DNA from: a virus
IMG/VR virus record: IMGVR_UViG_3300037336_000025
Coordinates: 1 to 64,000 of that record
Reading direction: 5' to 3' (one strand)
DNA length: 64,000 nucleotides
This document shows, piece by piece, positions 45,031 through 54,201 of this stretch. The position numbers were made by a program, and so were the translations under genes. Each line of letters begins with the position of its first letter. The first letter of the stretch is position 1. Under the pieces are notes generated by a model that ran no database searches, had not been told where the DNA came from, and saw only the letters and a program-made list of their open reading frames with translations.

Positions 45031-46803
45031 TTATAGTACCAATACTTCGATTACTTTTGCACCTTCGTCATCACTGCTTTCTAGTGCAACAGCAAATACT
45101 CCGCTTGCATGTGGCGCTGCTATTATAGCACATCCATCATTTGATGCTACTAGCTCGTCACCTTTCTTAATACAACCAACTACTTTACAAGGAACACGCC
45201 CTTTAAGTGCAACATACACACCGCCTTCTAGATCTTTGTTCATCATATAGGCAGGATTGGTACTAATTACTCCAATAGCACGGTTACCTAACATGCTAGC
45301 AGTAACTTCTGCGTTACCGCCAATGCACATAACAGTGCCAGGAGCATATTCTGCATCTGGTAAATATTTTTCTGCCAAGTCAGCGTACCTAGCTGCTGCT
45401 GCTGTTCCTTGAAATATCGATCCATAAATATCGCCTGCACTATCTCTAACTGCAATAGTATTGATATCAGCTGATGTAGAAGAAGATCGATATATTGCTC
45501 CAACTAATAGTTGGTCAGCACTGTTTGATGTTCCTATAAATTTTCTAGCTGTGATATCACCGTCTGTACTTCTAACAGGAATTGAACTTTTATCAGCGGT
45601 ACTAGGCAATGTTACTGATGGGCTGTTCTCTCCTAACTTGCTAGCATTGTCTGAGTTACCAGTTAAGTTTCCTTGCACGTTTCCAAATAATGTTCCTCTG
45701 AGTATTGCACCAGCATAGCCAATTTCTTTTGAGCTACCATTAATCATCACTGTAGAATCAGTTGCTATTAGATTGCCAATATGATTTCCAGTGGAATTTC
45801 CAGTAATGTTACCAACTAAGTTAGCTGTTACTGTAGTTGCATATATGTTACGCCATATTGAACTAGTAGTTCCTAGATCGTATGTGCTAGTCTGTGACGG
45901 CGTTATACCAGTGTCGCTAAACACTGCAACATCTTTAGCAATTGACCCGATTGGGTTCGTGATCCGTACAGTAATTGTTTCGCCAATTTGATTTTCAATA
46001 AGAGCACCTGCGGTTGGATCAATCCAAAGGCGTATGTCGCTATCTACACCGATAGTTATTCCAGCGTCAGTTGCAAAACTAACTCCAGACGTAAACGAAT
46101 TTTCGCCGCGTTGTAAGAACTGGGTTGCCAACACTCCTCCTAATCTTAAAGAGTTAGATGCTGTTCCCCATACTAATTCATCGCTTGACCCTACTCCGGA
46201 GCTATTTGTATTAATTAATGTAATACCTTTCTTGATTACTGTAAATCCAGTAATAGGATTCACTCCGCTGTTAAGCGTAAATTCGTCTTGGCTTACAATT
46301 GCTATAGTTTTGGTTGTCGTGCCGCCGGCGATAAATTTAAGAATAGTATGACTAGTGTTTAACGTATCTTTAACTACTTGGGCAATTACTGAACTTGTAC
46401 CTAAATCTGGACTAGCTGCTGGACCAACTAGTATAAAGTCGGTTCCGGTATATGCATACAACTGTTTAGCAGAGCTATCCCACCAAAATTCACCTATTGC
46501 TAATCCGCTAGGTGCAGTAGCTGCTACTTCGGCGCCGCCGGCAACTTTCCACTTTGCATCTGTCTCATTATAAAACTTTAATTTTTTGTTTGCACTATCG
46601 TACCAAATTTGACCGGTAACTGCTTTAGGAGGTTGAGTAGTATTAGCAAAATGCTCCATTAAATGTAGATAGTTTTCATTTTGCACTTCGCCGTAACCTG
46701 CGTAGTTCTTACCAACGAAACGTAAATCTGTAGTGGAATCGATGGTTCCGTCTGCTACAGATGTTAAAAACGTTCCGTTAAAATTATTTACTTGATATGC
46801 CAT
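45031..46803 (-). CDS. Fibre/structural protein with G2-like C-terminal domain
   Basis: 590 residues. The N-terminal repeat GTIDSTTDLRFVGKNYAGYGEVQNEN and LHLMEHFANTTQPPKAVTGQIWYD is shared with three neighbouring genes. The C-terminal 150 residues contain ARYADLAEKYLPDAEYAPGT, GNRAIGVISTNPAYMMN and RVPCKVVGCIKKGD, a domain that resembles intramolecular-chaperone (peptidase G2-like) ends of phage fibres, so self-cleavage of the trimeric fibre is possible. A late promoter box lies 26 bases upstream. Confidence 0.72.
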   Translation of the reverse strand: MAYQVNNFNGTFLTSVADGTIDSTTDLRFVGKNYAGYGEVQNENYLHLMEHFANTTQPPKAVTGQIWYDSANKKLKFYNETDAKWKVAGGAEVAATAPSGLAIGEFWWDSSAKQLYAYTGTDFILVGPAASPDLGTSSVIAQVVKDTLNTSHTILKFIAGGTTTKTIAIVSQDEFTLNSGVNPITGFTVIKKGITLINTNSSGVGSSDELVWGTASNSLRLGGVLATQFLQRGENSFTSGVSFATDAGITIGVDSDIRLWIDPTAGALIENQIGETITVRITNPIGSIAKDVAVFSDTGITPSQTSTYDLGTTSSIWRNIYATTVTANLVGNITGNSTGNHIGNLIATDSTVMINGSSKEIGYAGAILRGTLFGNVQGNLTGNSDNASKLGENSPSVTLPSTADKSSIPVRSTDGDITARKFIGTSNSADQLLVGAIYRSSSTSADINTIAVRDSAGDIYGSIFQGTAAAARYADLAEKYLPDAEYAPGTVMCIGGNAEVTASMLGNRAIGVISTNPAYMMNKDLEGGVYVALKGRVPCKVVGCIKKGDELVASNDGCAIIAAPHASGVFAVALESSDDEGAKVIEVLVL

Positions 46804-46829
46804 GATTCAATAGTCCCAAAGTGTAGTTG

Positions 46830-46836
46830 TATTTAT
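46830..46836 (-). promoter_or_regulatory. Late promoter box ATAAATA
   Basis: Reverse-strand ATAAATA in the 43-base gap before the fibre gene that begins at 46803. The expected start is about 21 bases before its ATG. Confidence 0.6.
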
Positions 46837-46846
46837 TCGAAGCCAA

Positions 46847-47203
46847 TTAAACGATTCTGCTGGCTGCTGTTTCTCGTTGTGACTCTAGTGTTAAGTATTG
46901 TTCTTCTGTTAAACTAGTTGTAATACCTAGTGCTTTTTGTCTAATATGGCGCAACACTTTCCAGTCTGTACTATTAAGGAATTCTCTTTCTTGACCGTTT
47001 GTAATCTCTATTTCTTTTTGCGTAATTACTTCTGCAGAAACAGATAATACATTAGCCGACTCAACATTAAAATAGTGTGTTTGTGACATTATTTGAGCAT
47101 ACTGCTCGTCAGTAATTAAGGTAATACTGACTGTGCTCGGTACTGCTGGCTCGTAGGACATAATACTTGTTACTGCTGCGTTCTCTATACATACATAATA
47201 CAT
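46847..47203 (-). CDS. Tail-fibre assembly chaperone-like protein
   Basis: 118 residues. The second half (EFLNSTDWKVLRHIRQKALG, then SLTEEQYLTLESQRETAASRIV) has the W-K-V-L-R plus Arg/Gln-rich helix pattern of small phage fibre chaperones that follow fibre genes. The first half is a beta-like domain (PAVPSTVSITLITDEQYAQI). It is one base downstream of the 768-residue fibre gene, the usual place for its chaperone. Confidence 0.6.
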   Translation of the reverse strand: MYYVCIENAAVTSIMSYEPAVPSTVSITLITDEQYAQIMSQTHYFNVESANVLSVSAEVITQKEIEITNGQEREFLNSTDWKVLRHIRQKALGITTSLTEEQYLTLESQRETAASRIV

Positions 47204-47204
47204 A

Positions 47205-49511
47205 TTATTGACTCCAAATTACTAGGTAGTTTGCTGCTGGTGTAGATCGCTGTTCTGTATTTTGTACATAAACTCGAACTCTATCGCTAAGGTATGAGTA
47301 TGTGCATCGTAAACTGTCGTCTCCGTTCACGCCGCCTGCAAAGTGAATCATGCGGATTGATGGTATAAATGCCACTAGATTAGCCATTGTTTTTCCACTC
47401 GGTGGATATAAATCAAAGTAGTTAGCACCATCATTGAACGATCCAACTTGATTAGTAAACCCTGAGGTACTAAAAGAGGAACCTGAAATAATTTGATACT
47501 GTGGTATCCTGCTGTCAACATATGCTTTTGTAGCAGCATGGTTAGTGGCTACTGGAGTTCCAACCAAAGTTAAATACCCAGTCATTGCGCCGCCTGCTAA
47601 CGGAACTTTTGTAGTGTCTGGAGCCGAGATAGTAATATTCGATGTACCGTTAAACAGCGTACCGTTGATTGTTCTTGCTGTTTGCAGTTGAGTTGCAGTA
47701 GTTGAATTTCCAGTTACGTTACCAGTAACATTACCAGACACTGTAGCAGTTATAGTACCTGCACTAAAATTACCACTGCTATCTCTAGCAACTACTGTAC
47801 CGGCAGTATTAGACGATGTTGCATCAATTGACAGCGTTGTCGGAGTTGATAGACTGTAGGACAATACTGGCGAACCGCTCACTGTGTTAATAAAACTTAA
47901 ATGTGTTCCACTTGATAGAGCCTCTTGACCAATTGCTAGCCAAGATAATGTACCTGCTGCACCGGCAGTTAACACTGTTCCAGCTATCCCGACAGGCAAT
48001 AAATTTGTTGTGCTAGCTGCTGTCTGGTAAGGGATAGATCCTGCTGCGCCGGCTGCTATGTTTGTTGCAGTAGCTGCTAAGGTTGCAGTATCTGCATTTC
48101 CAACTAGGTTGCTAGCATACACTTGATTCCAAACAGCAGTAGGGTGTCCTAAATTAGTAATAGTTCCAGTAGTAGGTATAAGAGCCGGACTATCTTGGCC
48201 GCCTAACGCTAGAGAATCAGCAGATGGAATAAACCTAATGTCTGTGATATTTCCTTGACGGGTATCTACTATGTCAAATTTAATTTGTTTATTACTTGCC
48301 AATCCTCTAATCGTAGGAATTCCGCCTGTGTCGGTAAACATTTTAATACTACTATCAACTTCAACTCCGGTTGCTGCGGTTTTAAGAGATGTTAAAATTC
48401 CAACACTAGTAAGACTTGATGTAGTTACTGCACCATTTAATGTTGTGCCGGTCAATGTGCCTGCGGCAGCGGTAACTGTAACATCTGAAGATCCGTCAAA
48501 ATAAGTTCCGTTAATATTCCTGCCTGTCTGTAACCTTGTTGCTGAAGACGAATTTCCTCTTAATACCGGTCCAATAATTTGAGTAGCTTGTATTATATCA
48601 AATACGCTAGTTCCAGTAGTTGCAGTCACATTACCCACAACGTTGCCAACTAGGTCAGCAGTGATAGTCCCAGCAGCAAATCCGCCTTGGCTATTTCTTG
48701 CTACAACTTTTCCAATAACATTTGCAGAGCTTGCATCAACGCTCCATGTAATCGGCATAGATCCGTTAAAATTAGAACCAGTTAAATAATCACCTCTAAT
48801 TAAATTATTAGAGGTGCTGGCCTGCACTATAATGTCAGATGTGCCGTTGAATCCTATACCGTTAATTGTTCTTAATTCTTCTAATTGACTTGCACTAGAA
48901 GCATTGCCTATAATATCGCCTTTAAATGTTCGAAGTGTTGACATTGTAATGCCTGCTACTACATCTAAAAATCCTTCAATTGTTTCAGATAGTGAAATTG
49001 TAAATGCACTTGTAGAACAGATAGCTGTTACTGTGCCGTCAATAGTCAATAGTATGACGGGATGCCGATTACCATCAATACCTAATACAGTAGTAGACTT
49101 TGCTCGAGTAGTGTCAAATCCTTCAGCAACTTCGGGTCCGATAAATTCCCATGCAGTACCATTCCAGATGTTTAATGTATTGATATCGCTGTCTAACCAC
49201 AATGCACCGTTAGCTGGCTGTTCTGGCGCAGTAGCTGATAATATTGCTGCGCCGACTACAGCCCATGCAGTTCCGTTATACACGTATAGTAAACTGTTGG
49301 TAGAGTTAAACCACGTTTGCCCTTGGATCGGCCTCGATGGCGCCGAATCATTAGAAAAGTTTTCTAATAAGAATACAAAATTTTCATTCTGAGTTTCTCC
49401 ATAGCCAACATAATTTCTGCCAACCAACCCAATGCTAGTAGACGTATCAATTGTCCCGTCTTCAAGGACAACTAACTGCGGTCCACTAAATTTATTAATT
49501 ATATACGACAT
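47205..49511 (-). CDS. Fibre/structural paralog, 768 residues
   Basis: N-terminal GTIDTSTSIGLVGRNYVGYGETQNEN repeat shared with the other fibre genes, followed by long Ser/Thr/Gly/Asn-rich beta repeats containing many A-T-x-A-T-Q-L-x-T-x-R-x-I-N-G motifs (for example TATQLQTARTINGTLFNGTS), and a GGAMTGYLTL block with ATKAYVDSRI near the C-terminus, both typical of T4-like fibre shafts. The tip (about 690-768) has GNDGANYF-like and SLRCTYSYL stretches. Very likely a trimeric fibre binding the host. Chaperone-like gene follows. Confidence 0.8.
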   Translation of the reverse strand: MSYIINKFSGPQLVVLEDGTIDTSTSIGLVGRNYVGYGETQNENFVFLLENFSNDSAPSRPIQGQTWFNSTNSLLYVYNGTAWAVVGAAILSATAPEQPANGALWLDSDINTLNIWNGTAWEFIGPEVAEGFDTTRAKSTTVLGIDGNRHPVILLTIDGTVTAICSTSAFTISLSETIEGFLDVVAGITMSTLRTFKGDIIGNASSASQLEELRTINGIGFNGTSDIIVQASTSNNLIRGDYLTGSNFNGSMPITWSVDASSANVIGKVVARNSQGGFAAGTITADLVGNVVGNVTATTGTSVFDIIQATQIIGPVLRGNSSSATRLQTGRNINGTYFDGSSDVTVTAAAGTLTGTTLNGAVTTSSLTSVGILTSLKTAATGVEVDSSIKMFTDTGGIPTIRGLASNKQIKFDIVDTRQGNITDIRFIPSADSLALGGQDSPALIPTTGTITNLGHPTAVWNQVYASNLVGNADTATLAATATNIAAGAAGSIPYQTAASTTNLLPVGIAGTVLTAGAAGTLSWLAIGQEALSSGTHLSFINTVSGSPVLSYSLSTPTTLSIDATSSNTAGTVVARDSSGNFSAGTITATVSGNVTGNVTGNSTTATQLQTARTINGTLFNGTSNITISAPDTTKVPLAGGAMTGYLTLVGTPVATNHAATKAYVDSRIPQYQIISGSSFSTSGFTNQVGSFNDGANYFDLYPPSGKTMANLVAFIPSIRMIHFAGGVNGDDSLRCTYSYLSDRVRVYVQNTEQRSTPAANYLVIWSQ

Positions 49512-49532
49512 CTAAGGCGCTCCTGGTTCTCA

Positions 49533-51362
49533 TTACGGTGGAAGGATCGTGTCGGATACCCATACCCAACCGCCTACTCCCAAATAAAATTGTTTAATAA
49601 TTCTTGTTGTAGTGATCGACGGCGATGGCACCGTAGCCGTACCGATTGAATAATTTGTTACTGCCGGTGCAGTTCCTGTCGGGGTATTAAAAGTTGCTGT
49701 CGATTTACCTGCTGCTAACAATGTATTTAAATCTAATGACACAGTGTTGTTAGTTAGCGTAGTACATAAAATTCTTGCAATTGTTCCTACTCTGTAATAG
49801 GCAGTCGGGGCAAGATTATTTAAAATGTTGGTAATAATGTAACTATTTGGCTTACCGTCTGATAAGTCCATGCTGAACAATAAGTTTCGTAGTTCTATAG
49901 TATTATCAACATATTCTTTTGTAGCAGCGTCTTGCTGATCAACAGGATCAGCTAGACCAATAATTCTAGGATCACCAATTAACGCAACATTACCTACGCC
50001 GTCTGGTGCTAACTCAAGATTAAGATCAGAAGGTACTGTTGATATCCTATTATTTTCTAACAGCAGTTGCGGGTCAGCAACTCCTAACGGATACGGTCCA
50101 ACAGTAATTGATAATTGCGTACCAAGCTGATTAACGTTAGGAAAGTTTGTTACAAAAACTGTATCAGTATTAAGTACTGTTACACCATTAATTTTGTATT
50201 CCGGAGCGGGAACTGAATCTGATGTAACTAAATTTATGTGTTCGGAACTGTTCCATGCACGAGATGCATCAGTCCAAGTTAAGGTGTGATCAGTAGTACC
50301 TTTTAGTGTGATTCCACCTCCGTCAGCATTAGCGTTAGATGGACTGTTAGATGCTGCTAATTCAATATTTTTATCATCAACTGTTAATGTTGTAGAGTTA
50401 ACTGTAGTTGTTGTTCCTTCAACTGTAAAGTTTCCAGCAATTGTTAAATTTCCGCCAACATTGACTTGACTATCAGTAGCGCCTTCATATAAGTTAATAA
50501 CCCTAGTCGATGATGATATTACTATGGCTGCATCTGAAGTTGTATCATCTTTATTAACTTGAAATGTTATATTTTTGTTTGATGAAGAATTTGCGATTAA
50601 TACGTTTCCGTTGGATACTTGTAAAATAAGCTCGTTAGCTAATCCAATAACAACTCCAAGATCGTCTTGAATAGTTAGAGAACCGTTTAATTGATTGTTA
50701 GTATCTGTTCTTACATAGGTAGTAGACGGCACGCCACCTAAACTATCTGAATTAGTTGCAGTAACATTAAACTTTAATCCCGATAAGCTGCCAGCATTAA
50801 ATCCTGGACTGATGTTTCCACTAAATCCAATAATTGCATTTTTTGGAGTAAATGCATCTTTAGCAAATATGCCTAATAAAATTCCGTTATTATATAAACT
50901 TGTGATAACACGAGTTTGGTTTAACGTGTCTAAAATACTATCAACTTTTAATCCACTCAACGATTGACTAGCAGAATAAGCCGGTCCTAATAAAATTGGT
51001 GTCGTTCCATCAAAGAAATATAATTGAGCATCTGTACTACTAAACCAAAGATCGCCAATTCCTAATGTACCGGGTTGTGTGCTTGCAATTGTAGCAGAAC
51101 TAACTGGTATAAATGTAGTACCATTATAAACTTTTAATTTATTTTCTGCCGTATCAAACCACAGTTGCCCGGTAATAGGGTGCACCGGACTAGCAGTACT
51201 TGAAAAATGTTCGAGAAGTTTAATAAAGTTTTCGTTAAGAGCTTCTCCAAATCCGCTATAGTTTTTACCGATAAGAGTTATATCTGTTGATAGAGTATCT
51301 ATTTGTCCATCTGCTACTGTAGCAACAATAGTGCCGTCTGTTTTGTTAACTTGATATGCCAT
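49533..51362 (-). CDS. Fibre/structural paralog, 609 residues
   Basis: N-terminal DGTIVATVADGQIDTLSTD and LIGKNYSGFGEALNEN match the shared repeat, followed by HFSSTASPVHPITGQLWFD. The middle repeats the beta-strand pattern (SNKNITFQVNKDDTTSDAAI), and the C-terminus has LADPVDQQDAATKEYVDNTI, a shaft-end motif common in phage fibres. The tip is different from the 768-residue protein, so the two may bind different receptors or sit at different places. Confidence 0.76.
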   Translation of the reverse strand: MAYQVNKTDGTIVATVADGQIDTLSTDITLIGKNYSGFGEALNENFIKLLEHFSSTASPVHPITGQLWFDTAENKLKVYNGTTFIPVSSATIASTQPGTLGIGDLWFSSTDAQLYFFDGTTPILLGPAYSASQSLSGLKVDSILDTLNQTRVITSLYNNGILLGIFAKDAFTPKNAIIGFSGNISPGFNAGSLSGLKFNVTATNSDSLGGVPSTTYVRTDTNNQLNGSLTIQDDLGVVIGLANELILQVSNGNVLIANSSSNKNITFQVNKDDTTSDAAIVISSSTRVINLYEGATDSQVNVGGNLTIAGNFTVEGTTTTVNSTTLTVDDKNIELAASNSPSNANADGGGITLKGTTDHTLTWTDASRAWNSSEHINLVTSDSVPAPEYKINGVTVLNTDTVFVTNFPNVNQLGTQLSITVGPYPLGVADPQLLLENNRISTVPSDLNLELAPDGVGNVALIGDPRIIGLADPVDQQDAATKEYVDNTIELRNLLFSMDLSDGKPNSYIITNILNNLAPTAYYRVGTIARILCTTLTNNTVSLDLNTLLAAGKSTATFNTPTGTAPAVTNYSIGTATVPSPSITTTRIIKQFYLGVGGWVWVSDTILPP

Positions 51363-51375
51363 ATTTTCTACCTAA

Positions 51376-53523
51376 TTATACCGCCGTAGTAAATGCAGGA
51401 GGACCTGATCTAATAATGTAATTTAATGTTTGATACGGATTCATTATACCAACTGCTGTACTAAATGTAAAATCGGAACTTGGCTTCTTAATAGGTCCAG
51501 AAGTATTTAGGAACTGTGCTTGTCCAGGTGCTGTTGGGCCAAACCCAGTTGTTGCAGGTGGATTAATTGCGGTATCAACTCGGATTGCAGAATACTGTGT
51601 GCCTGCATTTTGTAAACTGTGTTCGTGATCTGGAAGATTTCCTAAGGATAATGTCACTGAACTTGCACCAGCATCGGCACCTAACTGCTGTGCTTTAGTG
51701 TCTGGAACCCGACTAGCGGTTCCACCGCCTGCGTCAACATACCCGCCGATACTGTTAGGAACTGTACCAGCATTATCCATATTGTCTCTACCTAACGGAA
51801 ATCGTCCTCGTAAGTCTGGCAATCTATATGTATTTACGCCACTGAGAGCTGCTGTACCATTGTATGTTGTAGAAATAATGTCGAATAGTTCAGGATATTT
51901 AATGCGTTCAATTTCGCTGCCATCACAAAATAAGAATCCATAAGGTACAGACCCTCCTGCATACGGAAGGATAGCACCAATTGGTATACCTAAATCGCCT
52001 ACAAACGTATCTCTAGTTTGTTTTAATAATCCACTTGATACACTAGCTGCTTCAGATTCTCTGTAGGTTAATATAAAATCTGTTTTCTTAGATACGTTAG
52101 GAAAAGGATTACTTTTTGCTGAAATAATATTTGCAGTTAGTGAAGTAGCAAATGTTTTAGTATAACTGCCAACTTGTCCATCGAACTGGATAGCCGGAGA
52201 TACTACGTCTCCAGTTAACTGAAAGGTAGTTACATTTTTTAAACTAATAGCTCTGTTTGCATCTCCACTAATGTTGCCGTCTAATACACCTCGGATAGTG
52301 TCTGCAATAACGGTTTTTGCTCTTACAGTGTTCCAGCGTTTTAGTGATGTTCCGTTATCATAGGTATCAGTAGTTGCAGGTTGCAAGTCATTAAGTTGAG
52401 TAGTCCCGGTAACGTTTAGACCTTCTCCAATTAATACGTTTTTAGTAACTGCTAATCCGCCTAGTGTGCGGATGCTGCCGTTGCCAAAGTTAGTGCTAGC
52501 GGTTGCGTTTGTTACTATTAAATTTCCGTTTAGTGTAATGTTTCCATCAACATCTAATGCTTCTTCAGGAACTGCTTTGTTGATGCCTATCTTATTATCA
52601 AGCACACGCAAAATTGTAGTAGGTACACCGTTTCGGTTAACTTGCAAATCTACAGAACTACCTGCGGCTGAATTATAAATTCGAGCAGAAGTGGCGCTAG
52701 TTGAGATATTAAAGTTTCCATCAAGTCCAAGTGTTACTCCCGAATTGTTTTTAACAACAATTCCAAAATCAGTAGTATTAGTAATATCTGATCTTAAAAA
52801 TTTACTAGCTGAAATAATTGAAGTGTCAGTAGGAGTGTAAGTTGAATCAACTTTTAATGCGTTAGCAATTAATGAGGTCCCATAATACTTAGGTAGGAAT
52901 CCACCTTCGAAGCTTGTAATTTCTTCACTAGTTGCAGGTATATTAATATTAATACCACTCTTGATTAGCGGGTATCCAGAGATAGTAACTTTTGGGGTGA
53001 AACTATCTTTACTAATAATAATTACCGGAATGTCAGCGATATAAAATGCTAATACAGATCTAGTTGCGTTATCTGAGTCAATAATAGATTCCACAGAAGG
53101 TCCGTATCGTAGACCGTCTAACGAACTTTCGCTTGGTCCAACTAAAATCCATCGCGTTCCTGTATAGATACGTAACTGCTGATTAGTAGTATCGACCCAT
53201 AGTTCTCCAACTTTAGAAGTTTCTACGCTCGGTTCATTTGGACTCTTTTGAATGTTACTAGCTGCTTTCCAATTAGTTCCGTCAAATAATTGTAAAAATC
53301 CGTTACCACTATCATACCAAAGTTGTCCTTCAGTTGGATTAATTGGTTGGTCGGCACTAGCAAAGTTTTCTAATACGTGTAGGAAATTTTCTGCAATAAT
53401 CTGCCCGTACCCGGTAACATTCCTGCCTGGAAATGTTAAACTAGTGTCTGTGCTAGAAGTATTGTCAAACACCGTTAATGGTGTTTTATTGTCGCTGTCG
53501 GTAAATTTAACTGTATATGGCAT
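51376..53523 (-). CDS. Tail-collar short-fibre protein, T4 gp12-like
   Basis: 715 residues. N-terminus TVFDNTSSTDTSLTFPGRNV and GYGQIIAENFLHVLENFASADQP again match the shared repeat. The C-terminal half carries a Tail_Collar domain (about 510-590): GAILPYAGGSVPYGFLFCDG, followed by DLRGRFPLGRDNM, the signature of T4 gp12 short tail fibres and other collar-domain fibres. The end (about 600-715) is a Gly/Thr-rich tip with a PDHEHSL block. Likely the short tail fibre that fixes the particle to the cell surface irreversibly. Confidence 0.83.
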   Translation of the reverse strand: MPYTVKFTDSDNKTPLTVFDNTSSTDTSLTFPGRNVTGYGQIIAENFLHVLENFASADQPINPTEGQLWYDSGNGFLQLFDGTNWKAASNIQKSPNEPSVETSKVGELWVDTTNQQLRIYTGTRWILVGPSESSLDGLRYGPSVESIIDSDNATRSVLAFYIADIPVIIISKDSFTPKVTISGYPLIKSGININIPATSEEITSFEGGFLPKYYGTSLIANALKVDSTYTPTDTSIISASKFLRSDITNTTDFGIVVKNNSGVTLGLDGNFNISTSATSARIYNSAAGSSVDLQVNRNGVPTTILRVLDNKIGINKAVPEEALDVDGNITLNGNLIVTNATASTNFGNGSIRTLGGLAVTKNVLIGEGLNVTGTTQLNDLQPATTDTYDNGTSLKRWNTVRAKTVIADTIRGVLDGNISGDANRAISLKNVTTFQLTGDVVSPAIQFDGQVGSYTKTFATSLTANIISAKSNPFPNVSKKTDFILTYRESEAASVSSGLLKQTRDTFVGDLGIPIGAILPYAGGSVPYGFLFCDGSEIERIKYPELFDIISTTYNGTAALSGVNTYRLPDLRGRFPLGRDNMDNAGTVPNSIGGYVDAGGGTASRVPDTKAQQLGADAGASSVTLSLGNLPDHEHSLQNAGTQYSAIRVDTAINPPATTGFGPTAPGQAQFLNTSGPIKKPSSDFTFSTAVGIMNPYQTLNYIIRSGPPAFTTAV

Positions 53524-53526
53524 TTA

Positions 53527-54189
53527 TTATACCTCTGTAAAGCCGGTTAAGCTCTGTACACGAATTGTATAATCAACTTGTAAGAGTCTGTTTAAAGATT
53601 TTTGTACTGGATGAAAAACTACATGAGTTAATAATTTTCCGATACCGTCTGGGTTGTAAGATTTAAGTCCTAATTCGTCAAACACAAAATTTCCGCTTAG
53701 ACTAATTGAGTTATCAAATGCTTCTTGATCAATTGGCTCACCATAGTCTAACAAACAACTAATAATGATATCGCTATAAGTAGCACCGCTAATATGGCGA
53801 ACTTCCATTTTATTTCTTATAGGATCAACATTATTAGTTGAATTTTGATCAACTACTTTTGTATATGTTTGATTATAAAGACTAGAGTTAACTCCAACAG
53901 TATTAGGTGTCAGATATGTAATAAGTCCTGTAGGATCTACAGTAGTTCCGCCTGTGCCAAATGACATTTCATATACTGTTCCTTGCCCTTGGTTTGATAA
54001 ACTTTGTACCATAGCCACTGACATGTTTTCATAATGAATAGCATTTCGCTTATCTTGAAAAACTTCTCCAGTTTCAGGGTCAAATATTTTAATGTGACCT
54101 TCAAAGTGAAAGCCTCCCGTTTCATTAGGGCGAGTTTGTTTAGTATTTTGATCTGTATTTTCTGGCATTTTAGTCTCTTGTGTTTCCAT
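53527..54189 (-). CDS. Conserved T4-like structural protein next to the giant gene
   Basis: 220 residues from ATG 54189, positioned exactly where late transcription should start; an ATG at 54168 with AAGAGA upstream is the alternative. The acidic N-terminus is low complexity (Gln/Asn/Thr), followed by GGFHFEGHIKIFDPETGEVF, MSVAMVQSLSNQGQGTVYEM, and a beta-rich domain ending in YTIRVQSLTGFTEV. I recall similar proteins beside the giant structural gene in T4-like cyanophages, usually called virion structural protein. Baseplate or fibre-attachment roles are possible. Confidence 0.65.
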   Translation of the reverse strand: METQETKMPENTDQNTKQTRPNETGGFHFEGHIKIFDPETGEVFQDKRNAIHYENMSVAMVQSLSNQGQGTVYEMSFGTGGTTVDPTGLITYLTPNTVGVNSSLYNQTYTKVVDQNSTNNVDPIRNKMEVRHISGATYSDIIISCLLDYGEPIDQEAFDNSISLSGNFVFDELGLKSYNPDGIGKLLTHVVFHPVQKSLNRLLQVDYTIRVQSLTGFTEV

Positions 54190-54194
54190 ATATG

Positions 54195-54201
54195 TATTTA
54201 T
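54195..54201 (-). promoter_or_regulatory. Late promoter box ATAAATA (leaderless geometry)
   Basis: Reverse-strand ATAAATA followed by CATAT and the ATG at 54189. The box-to-start string is identical to the one at 14195-14209. The box lies inside the last codons of the giant gene. Confidence 0.65.
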
